From Rufibacter hautae (lineage in GTDB: Bacteria > Bacteroidota > Bacteroidia > Cytophagales > Hymenobacteraceae): a stretch of DNA of 64,000 nt. Position numbers and translations under genes: made by a program. Positions 43,737 through 53,198 of the stretch are shown here, piece by piece; within the stretch, counting starts at the first letter, position 1; each line of letters starts with the position of its first letter. The notes beneath the pieces are model-generated. The model searched no databases. It saw only the letters and a list, made by a program, of their open reading frames with translations, and was not told the DNA's origin. Location of the stretch: contig NZ_VKKY01000001.1 in NCBI RefSeq assembly GCF_008271695.1, forward strand, positions 434,001-498,000, in the 5' to 3' direction.

Positions 43737-44483
43737 TTATTGCCTTGACCCGAACACCCGCTTCAGGAGCTCAGTAGTACGGGCGATGGGGTTCTCTCTA
43801 ATGTTGGCCTCTTCCTGGGCAACCAAGGTAAACAGGCCGTCAATGGCTTTCTGGGTAGCGTAAGACTCCAGGTTAGGATCGGCTTTCTTCACCAGAGGGA
43901 TCTTGTTATAGCGGTTCACCAGTTCAGAGTAATATTTGGTGGCGTTCACTTTGTCCAGCGAGTTGCGCATGATGGGGCTGAAGGCACTGGTCAGTTGGCT
44001 GGTGGTGGTGCGTTTCAGGTATTGGGTAGCGGCATCGCGCTCGCCGCGCAGGATGTTCCAGACATCACTGAAGGTTAATTGCTTAATGGCGTTGAGGAAA
44101 ATAGGGGCGGCACTTTTGGCAGCATCCTCGGCGCCGCGGTTCAGGGTAAGCACGAATTTATCCACCTCAGCACCCAGCCCGAGGGTACGCAAGGTGTTCT
44201 CAACGCGCTGCACATCTGGCGGAAATGGAATCCGGATGAGGCTGCTTTTGTAGAAACCATCGGTTTGCGAAGCCTGCGTAGCGCCTTTGTTGATGCCCTG
44301 GGAAAGCGCCTGTTTCAAGCCAGAGGCCACCTCCGTCTGGGTAAGGGCTCCGTTTTGTCCTGTTTGGCCGGTTTGCTGGGCCACCGTGCCCAAGGCTTGT
44401 TCAATCTGCGCGGTAGTGCAGGAGGTGAAACCGATTAAAATGAAGCTACCCAAAACAAATATCGGGGAGACAAGTTTCTTCAT
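43737..44483 (-). CDS. DUF4197 lipoprotein
   Basis: Starting at 44483 (MKKLVSPIFVLG) the protein has 248 residues with lipobox IGFTSC (Cys22). The rest matches the DUF4197 pattern: TEVASGLKQALSQGINKGATQAS, IRIPFPPDVQRVENTLRTLGLG, FLNAIKQLTFSDVWNILRG, TQKAIDGLFTLVAQEE. The family is widespread in Gram-negative bacteria as a probable periplasmic or outer-membrane lipoprotein of unknown function. It is a single gene, divergent from cinA. Confidence 0.85.
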   Translation of the reverse strand: MKKLVSPIFVLGSFILIGFTSCTTAQIEQALGTVAQQTGQTGQNGALTQTEVASGLKQALSQGINKGATQASQTDGFYKSSLIRIPFPPDVQRVENTLRTLGLGAEVDKFVLTLNRGAEDAAKSAAPIFLNAIKQLTFSDVWNILRGERDAATQYLKRTTTSQLTSAFSPIMRNSLDKVNATKYYSELVNRYNKIPLVKKADPNLESYATQKAIDGLFTLVAQEEANIRENPIARTTELLKRVFGSRQ

Positions 44484-44501
44484 ACGTGCGTACATGTTTA
44501 T

Positions 44502-44509
44502 TACTTTTG
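44502..44509 (+). promoter_or_regulatory. Candidate -7 box of cinA
   Basis: TACTTTTG fits TAnnTTTG, 45 bp before the cinA ATG. No convincing -33 element. Confidence 0.3.
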
Positions 44510-44554
44510 ATCAACGATGTTCAACAGGGCCTACGCATAAATCAAGCCAAATAA

Positions 44555-45817
44555 ATGGAAAAGGAAATATCGGCAGAAATCATGACCATCGGCGATGAGC
44601 TGTTGTACGGTCAGGTCATTGACACCAACTCTGCCTGGCTAGGGCAGGAACTGGGCAAGATAGGCATCAGGGTAAAGCAGATCACCAGCATCTCAGACAA
44701 CCCAAACGCCATTACGGATGCCCTCACCCAAGCCATCTCCCGCGCCGATGTGGTCCTGATCACCGGTGGCCTGGGTCCCACCAAAGACGACCTCACCAAG
44801 CACACCCTGACCCGCTACTTCAACACCGACCTGCAACTGCACCAACCCTCGTTGGATGACGTGGAGGAAATCTTCAGGAAGTATAACCGTCCCATGCTGG
44901 AGGTAAACCGACAGCAGGCCTTTCTGCCGGCTACGTGTACGCCCGTCCGCAACGTGCTGGGCACCGCGCCGGGCATGCTGTTCCAGGAACAAAACACGGT
45001 AATCGTTTCCATGCCGGGCGTGCCGTTTGAGATGAAGCGCATGGTCACCGATACCGTTTTGCCGTACCTGCAACAGCATTATGCGCTGCCGCAGATCATC
45101 CATAGTGTGGTGCAGACCATTGGCATAGGAGAGTCTTTTCTCTCGGAAACCATCGCTGATTGGGAAGACAACTTGCCAGCCAATATAAAGCTGGCGTACC
45201 TTCCCCACTTAGCCGGCGTGCGCCTCCGCCTCACCGGGTTTTCTAAGGACGGGCAAGACCTGGAAGCCCAACTCCAGGAACAGGTAGACAAGTTAACCGC
45301 GCTCATCCCAGACCACATCTTTGCCTACGGCGAAGTTCCTCTGGAAGAAGCCATCGGTCACCTCCTGAAGGAACGGAACCTGACCATCTCCACCGCAGAG
45401 AGCTGCACCGGCGGCTTGGTGGCCCACAAACTTACCAGCGTACCTGGCAGTTCATCGTACTTCCTGGGCAGCGTAGTGGCTTACAGCAATGAGGTGAAGA
45501 AAGCGCAGTTAGGCGTTTCAGCCGAAACCTTGGAGCAGCATGGCGCGGTGAGCGAAGAAACGGTATGCGCCATGGCCCAGGGCGTGCGCCAGCTCCTGAA
45601 AACCGACATCGGGATTTCCACCAGCGGCATTGCCGGTCCGGACGGCGGCACCCCTGATAAACCCGTAGGCACCATCTGGATCGCCTACGCCGATGCCCAC
45701 CAAACCGTGGCCCGCAAAATTAACTACAACAAGACGCGCCAACTCAATATTGAGTACACTACGCTGCAAGTCCTGGACCTAGTGAGGCAAAGTTTGCGTC
45801 GGCGGGTTGAGGAATAA
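44555..45817 (+). CDS. cinA: CinA: competence/damage-inducible protein, NMN deamidase
   Basis: The 420-residue protein has an N-terminal MoaB/MogA-like domain (EIMTIGDELLYGQVIDTNSAWLG, LITGGLGPTKDDLT) that in relatives is an ADP-ribose pyrophosphatase. The C-terminal CinA domain (TISTAESCTGGLVAHKLTSVPGSSSYFLGSVVAYSNEVK, GISTSGIAGPDGGTPDKPVGT) deamidates nicotinamide mononucleotide in pyridine-nucleotide salvage. Full length for the family. It is a single gene, 163 bp before the E2 gene. Confidence 0.95.
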   Translation: MEKEISAEIMTIGDELLYGQVIDTNSAWLGQELGKIGIRVKQITSISDNPNAITDALTQAISRADVVLITGGLGPTKDDLTKHTLTRYFNTDLQLHQPSLDDVEEIFRKYNRPMLEVNRQQAFLPATCTPVRNVLGTAPGMLFQEQNTVIVSMPGVPFEMKRMVTDTVLPYLQQHYALPQIIHSVVQTIGIGESFLSETIADWEDNLPANIKLAYLPHLAGVRLRLTGFSKDGQDLEAQLQEQVDKLTALIPDHIFAYGEVPLEEAIGHLLKERNLTISTAESCTGGLVAHKLTSVPGSSSYFLGSVVAYSNEVKKAQLGVSAETLEQHGAVSEETVCAMAQGVRQLLKTDIGISTSGIAGPDGGTPDKPVGTIWIAYADAHQTVARKINYNKTRQLNIEYTTLQVLDLVRQSLRRRVEE

Positions 45818-45980
45818 GCAAAAAAGCCTAAATTTGCCTAACAACAGTTAGGTTCCGAGAACCGCTTACGGCTTTCCAGTGATTATTCGCTGTTTTTCTG
45901 TAACATTGCACCAACCGGCTCCCTGTCCTGACTGCGGTATTCTGATCTCATACTCTCAAAAAACTGACATACTCTTATCT

Positions 45981-47348
45981 ATGGCTCTTGTAGAAATGGT
46001 GATGCCCAAAATGGGCGAAAGTATCATGGAAGGCACCGTGCTTAAATGGTTGAAGCAAGTGGGCGATACCATTGAGCAAGACGAGTCTGTGCTGGAAGTA
46101 GCCACCGATAAAGTAGACACGGAAGTGCCTGCCATCCAGGGCGGCGTACTGAAGGAGATTCTGGTACAAGAGGGCCAGGTAGTAGCCGTAGGCGCTCCTA
46201 TTGCCATCATCAGCACCGGCGGCGATGACCAGCCTGTCACCACCGCCCCGGCTCAGCAGGAAGCCCAGGCCAGCGCGGAACCAGTAGCCCAACCTGCCGA
46301 GGCACCGCAGGCCGCAGCGCATGCCACCCAACGCCTGGAGCAACCCGCCTCCGGCCGATTCTACTCTCCTTTGGTGCTCAACATCGCCCGCGAGGAAGGC
46401 ATTGGCATGCAGGAACTGGAGTACATTCCGGGTACCGGAAAAGAGGGCCGCGTGTCTAAAAAAGATATCCTTGATTACGTAGCCAGTCGCCAGAACGGAA
46501 CGGCTCCTGCTGCCCAACCGGCCGCTGCGCCAGCGCCACAGGTACAGGCACCCCAACCGCAAGCCACCCCGCAACCACAGGCTGCTCCGGTAGCGCCTGC
46601 GGCCCAGGTTTCTACCGCTCCGGCCCAGTCATACAGCGGCAACGTGGAAATCATTGAGATGGACCGCATGCGCAAGATGATCTCCCAGCGCATGGTGGAC
46701 AGCAAGCGCATCTCGCCGCACGTGACTTCCTTTGTGGAGGCCGATGTAACCAACATTGTCAACTGGCGGAACAAAACCAAAGACGCCTACAAGAAGCGCG
46801 AAGGCGAAAACCTCACCTTTACGCCTATCTTTATTGAGGCCATCGTGAAAGCCATCAAAGACTTCCCGATGATCAACGTAAGCGTAGACGGCGACAGAAT
46901 CATCAAGAAGCGCGACATCAACATTGGCGTGGCCGTGGCCTTGCCATCCGGTAACCTGATTGTGCCCGTAATCCACAACGCCGACCAGATGAACCTGAAC
47001 GGCATCTCCAAGCGCCTGAACGACCTGGCCAACCGGGCCCGTATCAACAAATTGACGCCGGCTGACCTAGCGGACCCCACTTACACCATCTCCAACGTGG
47101 GGTCTTTTGGGAACGTGATGGGCACGCCTATCATCATGCAGCCGCAAGTAGCGATCATGGCCGTAGGCGCGATCAAAAAGAAGCCTGCCGTAATTGAGAC
47201 CCCGGAGGGAGACTTGATCGGGATCCGTCAATTCATGTTCCTGTCTCACTCGTATGACCACCGTGTGGTAGATGGCTCTCTGGGAGGCATGTTCGTGCGC
47301 CGCGTAGCCGATTACCTAGAAGCCTTCGACCCGAACACCAGCATCTAA
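45981..47348 (+). CDS. 2-oxo acid dehydrogenase E2 acyltransferase
   Basis: The start was placed at 45981 (MALVEMVMPKMGES); an ATG at 45879 would add 34 residues unlike any lipoyl domain. The 455-residue protein has one lipoyl domain with Lys44 in EVATDKVDTEVP, an Ala/Pro/Gln-rich hinge, a peripheral-subunit-binding domain (FYSPLVLNIAREEGIGMQELEYIPGTGKEGRVSKKDIL), a second long Ala/Pro linker (about 175-215) and the acyltransferase core with His427 in DHRVVDGSLGG. It is separate from E1 and E3 genes, so a branched-chain, pyruvate or 2-oxoglutarate role cannot be decided; branched-chain is my preference. Confidence 0.9.
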   Translation: MALVEMVMPKMGESIMEGTVLKWLKQVGDTIEQDESVLEVATDKVDTEVPAIQGGVLKEILVQEGQVVAVGAPIAIISTGGDDQPVTTAPAQQEAQASAEPVAQPAEAPQAAAHATQRLEQPASGRFYSPLVLNIAREEGIGMQELEYIPGTGKEGRVSKKDILDYVASRQNGTAPAAQPAAAPAPQVQAPQPQATPQPQAAPVAPAAQVSTAPAQSYSGNVEIIEMDRMRKMISQRMVDSKRISPHVTSFVEADVTNIVNWRNKTKDAYKKREGENLTFTPIFIEAIVKAIKDFPMINVSVDGDRIIKKRDINIGVAVALPSGNLIVPVIHNADQMNLNGISKRLNDLANRARINKLTPADLADPTYTISNVGSFGNVMGTPIIMQPQVAIMAVGAIKKKPAVIETPEGDLIGIRQFMFLSHSYDHRVVDGSLGGMFVRRVADYLEAFDPNTSI

Positions 47349-47396
47349 TTTGAATATTTGTAGATTGGGAGATTTGAAAATGATCTTCCCGTTTGA

Positions 47397-47427
47397 AAAG
47401 CCTCTCCCCTGCCGGAGGGGCTTTTTT
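47397..47427 (+). terminator. Intrinsic terminator of the E2 gene
   Basis: An 11 bp stem with one G-T pair, AAAGCCTCTCC with GGAGGGGCTTT, loop CCTGCC, followed by TTTTTT. It lies 48 bp after the stop. Confidence 0.88.
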
Positions 47428-47434
47428 GTACCCT

Positions 47435-47474
47435 TTGTTTTAGACCTGATTTGCCGAAAACAAGCCTGAAACAG
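47435..47474. repeat. Intergenic palindrome family, copy P18
   Basis: TTGTTTTAGACCTGATTTG and GAAAACAAGCCTGAAACAG, immediately behind the E2 terminator, so it is not itself the main terminator. Confidence 0.75.
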
Positions 47475-47555
47475 AAAAGCACAACCTGCTTCTATAGAAT
47501 ATAGTAAAAGTCTTATCTTGCCGAAGCCAGATTTTTACTGGCCCGCACCCGATTT

Positions 47556-48101
47556 ATGAAAAACGCCCTACTTCTACTTGTTATCGCATTTCTGCTGTTT
47601 CTGGCCATCTTCTTCTATTGGAGGCAAAGCCAGGCCGAAAGCCAGTTAGCCATGGCCAACGAGAAAATCACGAGTCTGGAGCAACAGGTCCGTCGCTTTA
47701 CCCACAACGTTCCCGCCGAACCAGTTGCCCCTACCCAATCTGAGCAGCCAGAGCTAACCACTACCCCGGACACCGAGGAGAAAGTAACGCCCCCTGAATC
47801 CACTTCGTTTGAGGAAGAGATTGGCACCCTCAGCGAAAAAGATCTGCAGCGCCTGAAACAGAAAGGCCTCAAAAACCCGGAGGCAGACCTCATGAATGAC
47901 CTCATGCGCAAGCAGAAAAGCCTGCTAACAACCCAAGGCTCCGTGGGCGGCACCATGGCTATCCAAGACGTCCGTATCCTCAACGACCGACACGCGCTCG
48001 CCTACTTTGAAGACGGTCATAATGGCGGCTATCTACTTCTCCGTTATGCGGTGAATAACGGTGCCATCACCTGGACCAGATTAGACACTTCTACCTTGTA
48101 G
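47556..48101 (+). CDS. Unknown membrane-anchored protein with coiled-coil stem
   Basis: The 181-residue protein has one N-terminal membrane segment (ALLLLVIAFLLFLAIFFYW, about 4-22), a short heptad-like stretch (AESQLAMANEKITSLEQQVRRF) and a Pro/Thr/Glu-rich linker (about 50-90). A small C-terminal domain ends with GTMAIQDVRILNDRHALAYFEDGHNGGYLLLRYAVNNGAITWTRLD. I do not recognise the family. The C-terminal domain would lie in the periplasm. A near-consensus -7 sequence (TATCTTG) stands about 42 bp upstream. The stop codon's last base is the first base of palindrome P19. Confidence 0.7.
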   Translation: MKNALLLLVIAFLLFLAIFFYWRQSQAESQLAMANEKITSLEQQVRRFTHNVPAEPVAPTQSEQPELTTTPDTEEKVTPPESTSFEEEIGTLSEKDLQRLKQKGLKNPEADLMNDLMRKQKSLLTTQGSVGGTMAIQDVRILNDRHALAYFEDGHNGGYLLLRYAVNNGAITWTRLDTSTL

Positions 48102-48138
48102 CGTTTAGAGGCTGTTTTAAAGAATAGGCTCAAAAAGG
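48101..48138. repeat. Intergenic palindrome family, copy P19
   Basis: GCGTTTAGAGGCTGTTTTAA and AGAATAGGCTCAAAAAGG, beginning on the last base of the preceding stop codon. Confidence 0.6.
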
Positions 48139-48173
48139 AACCACGCTTGATTCCAGCCGCTGGTGCGTCAACT

Positions 48174-48367
48174 AAGCGCAGATTCTCCCCTTGAGGGGAG
48201 CGTAGAGGGGTGTTTACACAGGAGAGCACGCATTGCTGATTTACATTACCTTGTCAACTTGCTTTACCTTTTCTTATCCGGATACTTACTTCTTACAATT
48301 GGGAATGCCATGATCGGCAGAGGTAAAAACCCCTACTTATCTCCCCTTGAGAGGAGAATTTGTGCTT
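48174..48367. mobile_element. MITE-like element, 194 bp, with terminal inverted repeats
   Basis: The left end AAGCGCAGATTCTCCCC and the right end, read in reverse, AAGCACAAATTCTCCTC, begin imperfect inverted repeats of 43-44 bp (48174-48216 and 48324-48367; about three quarters identical by eye). Both contain CTCCCCTTGAGG-type cores. The element is flanked by AACT on both sides (48170-48173 and 48368-48371), which looks like a 4 bp target duplication. It carries no gene; an open frame across it is chance. Confidence 0.65.
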
Positions 48368-48413
48368 AACTATTGCCTTTACAGATCATTGTATCTTCAA
48401 GCTTCCAACCTAA

Positions 48414-48455
48414 AAACAAGAACGGCTGCCCTTTTTAGAGCAGCCGTTCTTGTTT
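48414..48455. terminator. Bidirectional intrinsic terminator before valS 3' end
   Basis: A perfect 16 bp stem, AAACAAGAACGGCTGC with its complement, around a 10 nt loop. It lies 16 bp after the minus-strand valS stop, and would also stop plus-strand transcripts. Confidence 0.9.
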
Positions 48456-48470
48456 CATCAGATATCACCT

Positions 48471-51104
48471 TTATTCAGTTGGAAGCGCAGCAAGGCTTTG
48501 CTCCAAGGCAGCAATCTTAGCTTCGGCATCGGAACGCTTCTTGCGCTCGGCGTTGATGACCGCTTCTGGGGCGCCGCTTACAAAGCGCTCATTGCTCAGC
48601 TTTTTGTCTACGCTCGCCAGGAATCCTTTGGTGTAGTCCAGCTCCTTCAGGATGCGTTCGCGTTCGGCGGCGGCGTCAATGTTGCCCTCCATCGGGATGA
48701 AGAACTCAGCGCTTTCTACCACGAAGGACAAGGCGTTGTCCAGCGGCTGTTCGGTTTCCTGAATTTCGCTGAGGTTCGCCAGTTTGCTTACCAAAGTCTC
48801 ATAACCGGCTATGGCGCTTTTGCCATCCGCTAACCGCACGTACAGCGCTAGCTTTTTAGCTGGGGAGATGTTCTTGCTGTTGCGTTGGTTCCGGATCTGG
48901 CCAACCACGTTGAGTACGTATTCAGTCTGTTTTAGCAAATCTGGCTCAATTCTGCCTTTTTCTGGCCAGGTTGCTACTACCAGGCAATCTTTCGGCGCGC
49001 GTTCTTTCATGGAGTTCCAGATTTCCTCGGTGATGAACGGCATAAACGGATGCAGCACTTTCATCAGTTTCTCCAAGAATTCATACGTCGCCTTCAAGGT
49101 AGCCGCATCAATAGGTGACCCAAAGGCTGGTTTAATCATCTCCAGGTAATTGGAGCAGAAATCGTCCCACACCAGTTTGTACACGGTGAGCAAGGCATCC
49201 GAAATCCGGAATTTGTCAAAGTGGTCTTCCAGCACGTTCAGCGCCTCGTTGAACTTAGAGTCAAACCACTTGATGGCTTTCTCGTTCGGATTCTCCAAAG
49301 TCTCGTCTACTTCCCAGCCGTTAATCAACCGGAAGGCGTTCCAGATTTTGTTGCTGAAGTTACGACCTTGCTCGCAGAGTTTCTCGTCAAACAACAGGTC
49401 ATTACCCGCCGGTGAGCTGAAGAGCATGCCCGCGCGAACGCCATCGGCGCCGTACTGCTCAATCAGGTTCAATGGGTCTGGTGAGTTACCCAATGACTTG
49501 GACATCTTGCGGCCCTGCGCGTCACGCACGATACCGGTGAGGTATACGTTCTGGAACGGCAGTTCTTTGCGGAACTCGTAGCCAGCCATAATCATACGCG
49601 CTACCCAGAAGAACAGGATCTCCGGGGCCGTTACTAGGTCATTGGTTGGGTAATAATACAGGATGTCTTCGTTGTCCGGGTCTTTGAAACCATCGAACAC
49701 CGAGATTGGCCACAGCCACGAAGAGAACCAGGTATCCAACACATCTTCGTCTTGGCGAAGGTCTGTCAATTGCAGTTCCGGGTTTCCGGTTTTGGTGCGG
49801 GCTTCTTCCAACGCTTCCTCAGCGGTGCGGGCTACTACAAATGTGCCATCGGGCAGGTAGTAGGCCGGAATCTGCTGTCCCCACCACAGTTGGCGCGAGA
49901 TACACCAGTCGTGCACGTTCTCCATCCAGGAACGGTACATGTTCTTGAATTTGGCCGGGTGCAGCTTGATGGTGTCGTTCATCACATTCTCCAGCGCTGG
50001 CTTGGCCATTTCGTCCATTTTGCACCACCACTGCATAGACAGCTTCGGCTCTATCACGGCATCAGTACGTTCAGAGAAACCTACGTTGGATACGGAGTCT
50101 TCTACTTTCTCCAACAGGCCCTGGGCATCCAGATCCTTCGTGATTTTCTTGCGCACCACGAAACGGTCCTCGCCTACGTAAAGGCCGGCGCGCTCGTGGA
50201 TGGTTCCGTTGTCGTTGAGCACGTCAATGCTGGGCAGGTTGTGCTTCAGGCCCAGTTCGTAGTCATTGATGTCGTGCGCTGGCGTCACTTTCAGCACCCC
50301 GGTTCCGAACTCACGGTCTACGTACTCATCAAAGATGATGGGGATGGCGCGGTTCACCAATGGAATAATGGCCCTTTTGCCAGCCAAGTGCTTGTAGCGC
50401 TCGTCCTCAGGGTGCACGCAGATGGCTACGTCGCCCATGATGGTTTCGGGGCGCTTGGTAGCTACGGTCAGCACTTCGTCAGAACCTTCCACGCCATAGC
50501 GCAGGTAGTACAGTTTGCCGTTTACCTGTTTGAAGTTTACTTCCTCATCAGACAGCGCGGTCATCCCTTGCGGGTCCCAGTTCACCATTCGTACGCCGCG
50601 GTAAATCTGCCCTTTGCGGTACAAGTCCACAAAAACTTGGATAACGGCATCGGTCAGGTCTGGCTCCATGGTGAAACGGGTGCGGTCCCAGTCGCAGGAG
50701 GCGCCAAGTTTCTTTAATTGCTCCAGAATGATGCCGCCGTATTTCTCTTTCCACTCAAAAGCGTACTGCAGAAACTCCTCGCGGGTAAGGTCACTTTTAT
50801 TGATGCCTTTTTCCTTCAGCATGGCTACCACGCGGGCCTCCGTCGCGATGGACGCGTGATCGGTTCCTGCTACCCACAAGGCTTCTTTGCCCTGCATACG
50901 GGCCCGGCGCACCAGCACATCCTGGATGGTGTTGTTGAGCATGTGGCCCATGTGCAGCACGCCCGTTACGTTGGGCGGCGGAATCACCACGGTGTAAGGC
51001 TGCTTTCTAGGGTTCGGTTTGGACTTGAAAAAGCCGCGCTCCAGCCAAGTGGCGTACCACTTGTCTTCTACTTCTTTGGGGTTATAGGTCTTCGGAATCG
51101 ACAT
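48471..51104 (-). CDS. valS: Valyl-tRNA synthetase
   Basis: The 877-residue class I synthetase charges tRNA-Val. The HIGH-type motif is [21 protein letters not shown] (about 43-62) and the KMSKS motif is in [15 protein letters not shown]. The editing domain ([32 protein letters not shown]-like [15 protein letters not shown]), the anticodon-binding domain and a C-terminal coiled coil ([28 protein letters not shown]) are all present. Normal length. The leader contains a TAGCACAT-type repeat shared with trhO. Confidence 0.97.
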   Translation of the reverse strand: MSIPKTYNPKEVEDKWYATWLERGFFKSKPNPRKQPYTVVIPPPNVTGVLHMGHMLNNTIQDVLVRRARMQGKEALWVAGTDHASIATEARVVAMLKEKGINKSDLTREEFLQYAFEWKEKYGGIILEQLKKLGASCDWDRTRFTMEPDLTDAVIQVFVDLYRKGQIYRGVRMVNWDPQGMTALSDEEVNFKQVNGKLYYLRYGVEGSDEVLTVATKRPETIMGDVAICVHPEDERYKHLAGKRAIIPLVNRAIPIIFDEYVDREFGTGVLKVTPAHDINDYELGLKHNLPSIDVLNDNGTIHERAGLYVGEDRFVVRKKITKDLDAQGLLEKVEDSVSNVGFSERTDAVIEPKLSMQWWCKMDEMAKPALENVMNDTIKLHPAKFKNMYRSWMENVHDWCISRQLWWGQQIPAYYLPDGTFVVARTAEEALEEARTKTGNPELQLTDLRQDEDVLDTWFSSWLWPISVFDGFKDPDNEDILYYYPTNDLVTAPEILFFWVARMIMAGYEFRKELPFQNVYLTGIVRDAQGRKMSKSLGNSPDPLNLIEQYGADGVRAGMLFSSPAGNDLLFDEKLCEQGRNFSNKIWNAFRLINGWEVDETLENPNEKAIKWFDSKFNEALNVLEDHFDKFRISDALLTVYKLVWDDFCSNYLEMIKPAFGSPIDAATLKATYEFLEKLMKVLHPFMPFITEEIWNSMKERAPKDCLVVATWPEKGRIEPDLLKQTEYVLNVVGQIRNQRNSKNISPAKKLALYVRLADGKSAIAGYETLVSKLANLSEIQETEQPLDNALSFVVESAEFFIPMEGNIDAAAERERILKELDYTKGFLASVDKKLSNERFVSGAPEAVINAERKKRSDAEAKIAALEQSLAALPTE

Positions 51105-51114
51105 CTTGGGTAAG

Positions 51115-51145
51115 GTGCTAATGTGTTAAATGTGCTGATGTGCTA
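51115..51145. repeat. TAGCACAT-type leader repeat upstream of valS
   Basis: On the minus strand TAGCACATCAGCACATTTAA is followed by CACATTAGCAC, 11 bp before the valS start. A closely similar array precedes trhO. Confidence 0.6.
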
Positions 51146-51179
51146 TCCTAGCAGAACCGGCACACGTCACGTGTACCTG

Positions 51180-51187
51180 CAAAAATA
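51180..51187 (-). promoter_or_regulatory. Candidate -7 box of valS
   Basis: TATTTTTG on the minus strand, followed by CAGGT. The same extended sequence CTATTTTTGCAGGT occurs at 56558-56569, upstream of the acyltransferase gene. Confidence 0.4.
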
Positions 51188-51240
51188 GCAAATTAGCCGA
51201 TGTGAGATATCAGTTATTGGTCGGCTCTCCGGGAAAGCTC

Positions 51241-51280
51241 CTGATTTCAGGCGGTTTTCGGGAAAACAGGGAAGAAACGG
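51241..51280. repeat. Intergenic palindrome family, copy P20
   Basis: CTGATTTCAGGCGGTTTTC and GGAAAACAGGGAAGAAACGG. Confidence 0.55.
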
Positions 51281-51329
51281 CGCTGGTGGAGACACTCGTA
51301 GGACCTTCGGACATTACGAGGTCTTCTTC

Positions 51330-51441
51330 CGCTGGCGCAAGCTTGTAGCTCATATCCGCACGTATTCCCAATTCTTTTCATAAAATCAGCTACAGAAATT
51401 AAGCAATGCGTGTGGACACGAGCGGGACGCTCGCGCCAGCG
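51330..51441. repeat. Imperfect 33 bp inverted repeat (CGCTGGCGC type)
   Basis: CGCTGGCGCAAGCTTGTAGC... (51330-51362) faces a similar inverted copy (51409-51441, reading CGCTGGCGCGAGCGTCCCGC in reverse) across 46 bp. A TCGGACATTACGAGGTCTT stretch precedes it and resembles one near 32833. It looks like a REP or MITE-like element without coding content. Confidence 0.6.
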
Positions 51442-51457
51442 AACAACTTCTTTACTC

Positions 51458-51495
51458 CCGTTTAGAGGCGTTTTTCAGAAAACAGCCTTAGAAGC
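51458..51495. repeat. Intergenic palindrome family, copy P21
   Basis: CCCGTTTAGAGGCGTTTTTC and AGAAAACAGCCTTAGAAGC. Confidence 0.65.
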
Positions 51496-51507
51496 CTAGC
51501 AACAAAA

Positions 51508-51526
51508 AACCCGCACGAGGCGGGTT
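51508..51526 (-). terminator. Intrinsic terminator of the ferredoxin gene
   Basis: AACCCGC pairs with GCGGGTT around ACGAG; on the minus strand TTTTTTG follows. It lies 22 bp after the stop. Confidence 0.8.
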
Positions 51527-51548
51527 CCTGAATAGCTTTTGGGAAAGA

Positions 51549-51920
<372 letters not shown>

Positions 51921-51924
51921 TTAG

Positions 51925-51932
51925 TAATTTTG
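51925..51932 (+). promoter_or_regulatory. Candidate -7 box of the acyl-CoA reductase gene
   Basis: TAATTTTG, fitting TAnnTTTG, 92 bp before the ATG. No good -33 element. Confidence 0.3.
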
Positions 51933-52024
51933 CACCCATTATCAGGTACGCCATCCCGCGCGCAAAAGTAATACGTAGCGCGCATTGTATCAAACGTTTC
52001 TCACGCATCCACTGTTACCCCTTC

Positions 52025-53044
52025 ATGCTAACTTTAGAAAATAGACTTTCCGCATTCATAAAATTAGGCGATTACCTCCGGAATCTTCCGCTGGAGGAAC
52101 GCGAATACCTGGCCCGGCGGGCCGGGCAGCACAATAACTTCTTTGACTTACCTAATGTATCTGCCGCGTTGGAAGGAATTGCCAGCATGCTGGAAGAAGA
52201 CCAACTGACTAACTGGGTTGCCCGCTATGACTTGCCTCAGGTAAATGAAAACCCGAAGAAAGTAGGCGTGGTGATGGCCGGCAACATTCCGGCGGTGGGT
52301 TTCCATGACGCGCTGTGCATTCTGCTGGCCGGCCACATTCTGCAGGCAAAACCCAGTTCCGATGACCCTTTCCTGATGCCTCACCTGTTGAACAAGTTGA
52401 CCGAGATTGAGCCTGGTTTCCAGGAGCAGATCCAATTGGTGATGATGCTGAAGGAGTCAGATGCCATTATCGCCACCGGTTCAGACAACACCGCCCGTTA
52501 TTTTGAATACTACTTTGCCAAGCGCCCGCACATCATCCGGAAGAACCGCACCAGCGTGGCTGTGCTCACCGGGAAAGAGACCAAAGAAGAACTGACTGCC
52601 CTTGGCGATGACATTCTGCGCTACTACGGCCTAGGTTGCCGCAACGTGGCCAAGGCGTTTGTGCCCGCTGAGTACGACTTCACGCCGTTCTTTGAGGCCA
52701 TGGAGTACAAGAAAGAGGTTGTGAACCACCACAAATACCAGAACAACTACGACTACAACAAGTCTATTTACCTGGTGAATGGCGTGCCGCACCTGGACAA
52801 CGGTTTCCTGATGGTGACCGAAAGCCAGCAACTGGTCTCCCCTATCTCGGTGCTGTTTTATGAAACGTACGCGAACGATCAGGAACTGGAGCAGAAGCTG
52901 GAAACCATCCAGGAAAAGCTGCAGTGCGTGGTTTCCCAAGAAGCGCTTTGGCCCAACAGCTATGCCTTCGGGCAGGCGCAGTGCCCATCGGTAAGTGATT
53001 ACGCCGATGGCGTGGACACCATGGCATTCCTGAAGAGCCTGTAA
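52025..53044 (+). CDS. LuxC-type acyl-CoA reductase
   Basis: The 339-residue protein resembles the LuxC/acyl-CoA reductase family, with PKKVGVVMAGNIPAVGFHDALCILLAGH as the nucleotide-binding region, SDAIIATGSDNTARYFEYYFAKRPHIIRKNRTSVAVL, and the conserved catalytic-cysteine area YYGLGCRNVAKAFVP. Length is shorter than classical LuxC. The likely reaction is NADPH-dependent reduction of an acyl-CoA to an aldehyde; the substrate is not known. No lux genes are present. Palindrome P22 starts right after the stop codon. Confidence 0.85.
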   Translation: MLTLENRLSAFIKLGDYLRNLPLEEREYLARRAGQHNNFFDLPNVSAALEGIASMLEEDQLTNWVARYDLPQVNENPKKVGVVMAGNIPAVGFHDALCILLAGHILQAKPSSDDPFLMPHLLNKLTEIEPGFQEQIQLVMMLKESDAIIATGSDNTARYFEYYFAKRPHIIRKNRTSVAVLTGKETKEELTALGDDILRYYGLGCRNVAKAFVPAEYDFTPFFEAMEYKKEVVNHHKYQNNYDYNKSIYLVNGVPHLDNGFLMVTESQQLVSPISVLFYETYANDQELEQKLETIQEKLQCVVSQEALWPNSYAFGQAQCPSVSDYADGVDTMAFLKSL

Positions 53045-53046
53045 GA

Positions 53047-53084
53047 TATTTTAGGGCTATTTTTCAGAAAATAGCCCTAAAACA
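53047..53084. repeat. Intergenic palindrome family, copy P22 (most symmetrical)
   Basis: TTTTAGGGCTATTTT (53049-53063) pairs perfectly over 15 bp with AAAATAGCCCTAAAA (53068-53082), loop TCAG. It begins 2 bp after the acyl-CoA reductase stop. Confidence 0.88.
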
Positions 53085-53198
53085 CCATTTTGGGCACAGG
53101 TAACTGTTTTTACATAGACTTATTGTGTTAAATACCGTTTGTAGATGTAAGAAATTCTTTCTTCATTGGTCCACAGACTAACACCAAACACGCGTACC

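Larger units (their letters stand above)
51105..51548. other. Repeat-rich gap between valS and the ferredoxin gene
   Basis: 444 bp holding, in order: the leader repeat, the valS -7 box, palindrome P20, an imperfect 33 bp inverted repeat (51330-51441), palindrome P21 and the ferredoxin terminator. No gene is credible here. It is the densest non-coding repeat cluster in the window. Confidence 0.6.

Noticed and set aside
43565-43777. 70-codon open frame on the plus strand
   Set aside because: It passes through the DUF4197 terminator and into the 3' end of that gene on the other strand.
45879-45980. 34-residue N-terminal extension of the E2 acyltransferase
   Set aside because: Lipoyl domains start directly with the MALVEMVMPKMGES-type sequence; the extension has no matching pattern.
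48163-48369. 68-codon open frame inside the MITE-like element
   Set aside because: It follows the inverted-repeat ends, which explains its apparent sequence; no transposase motif.
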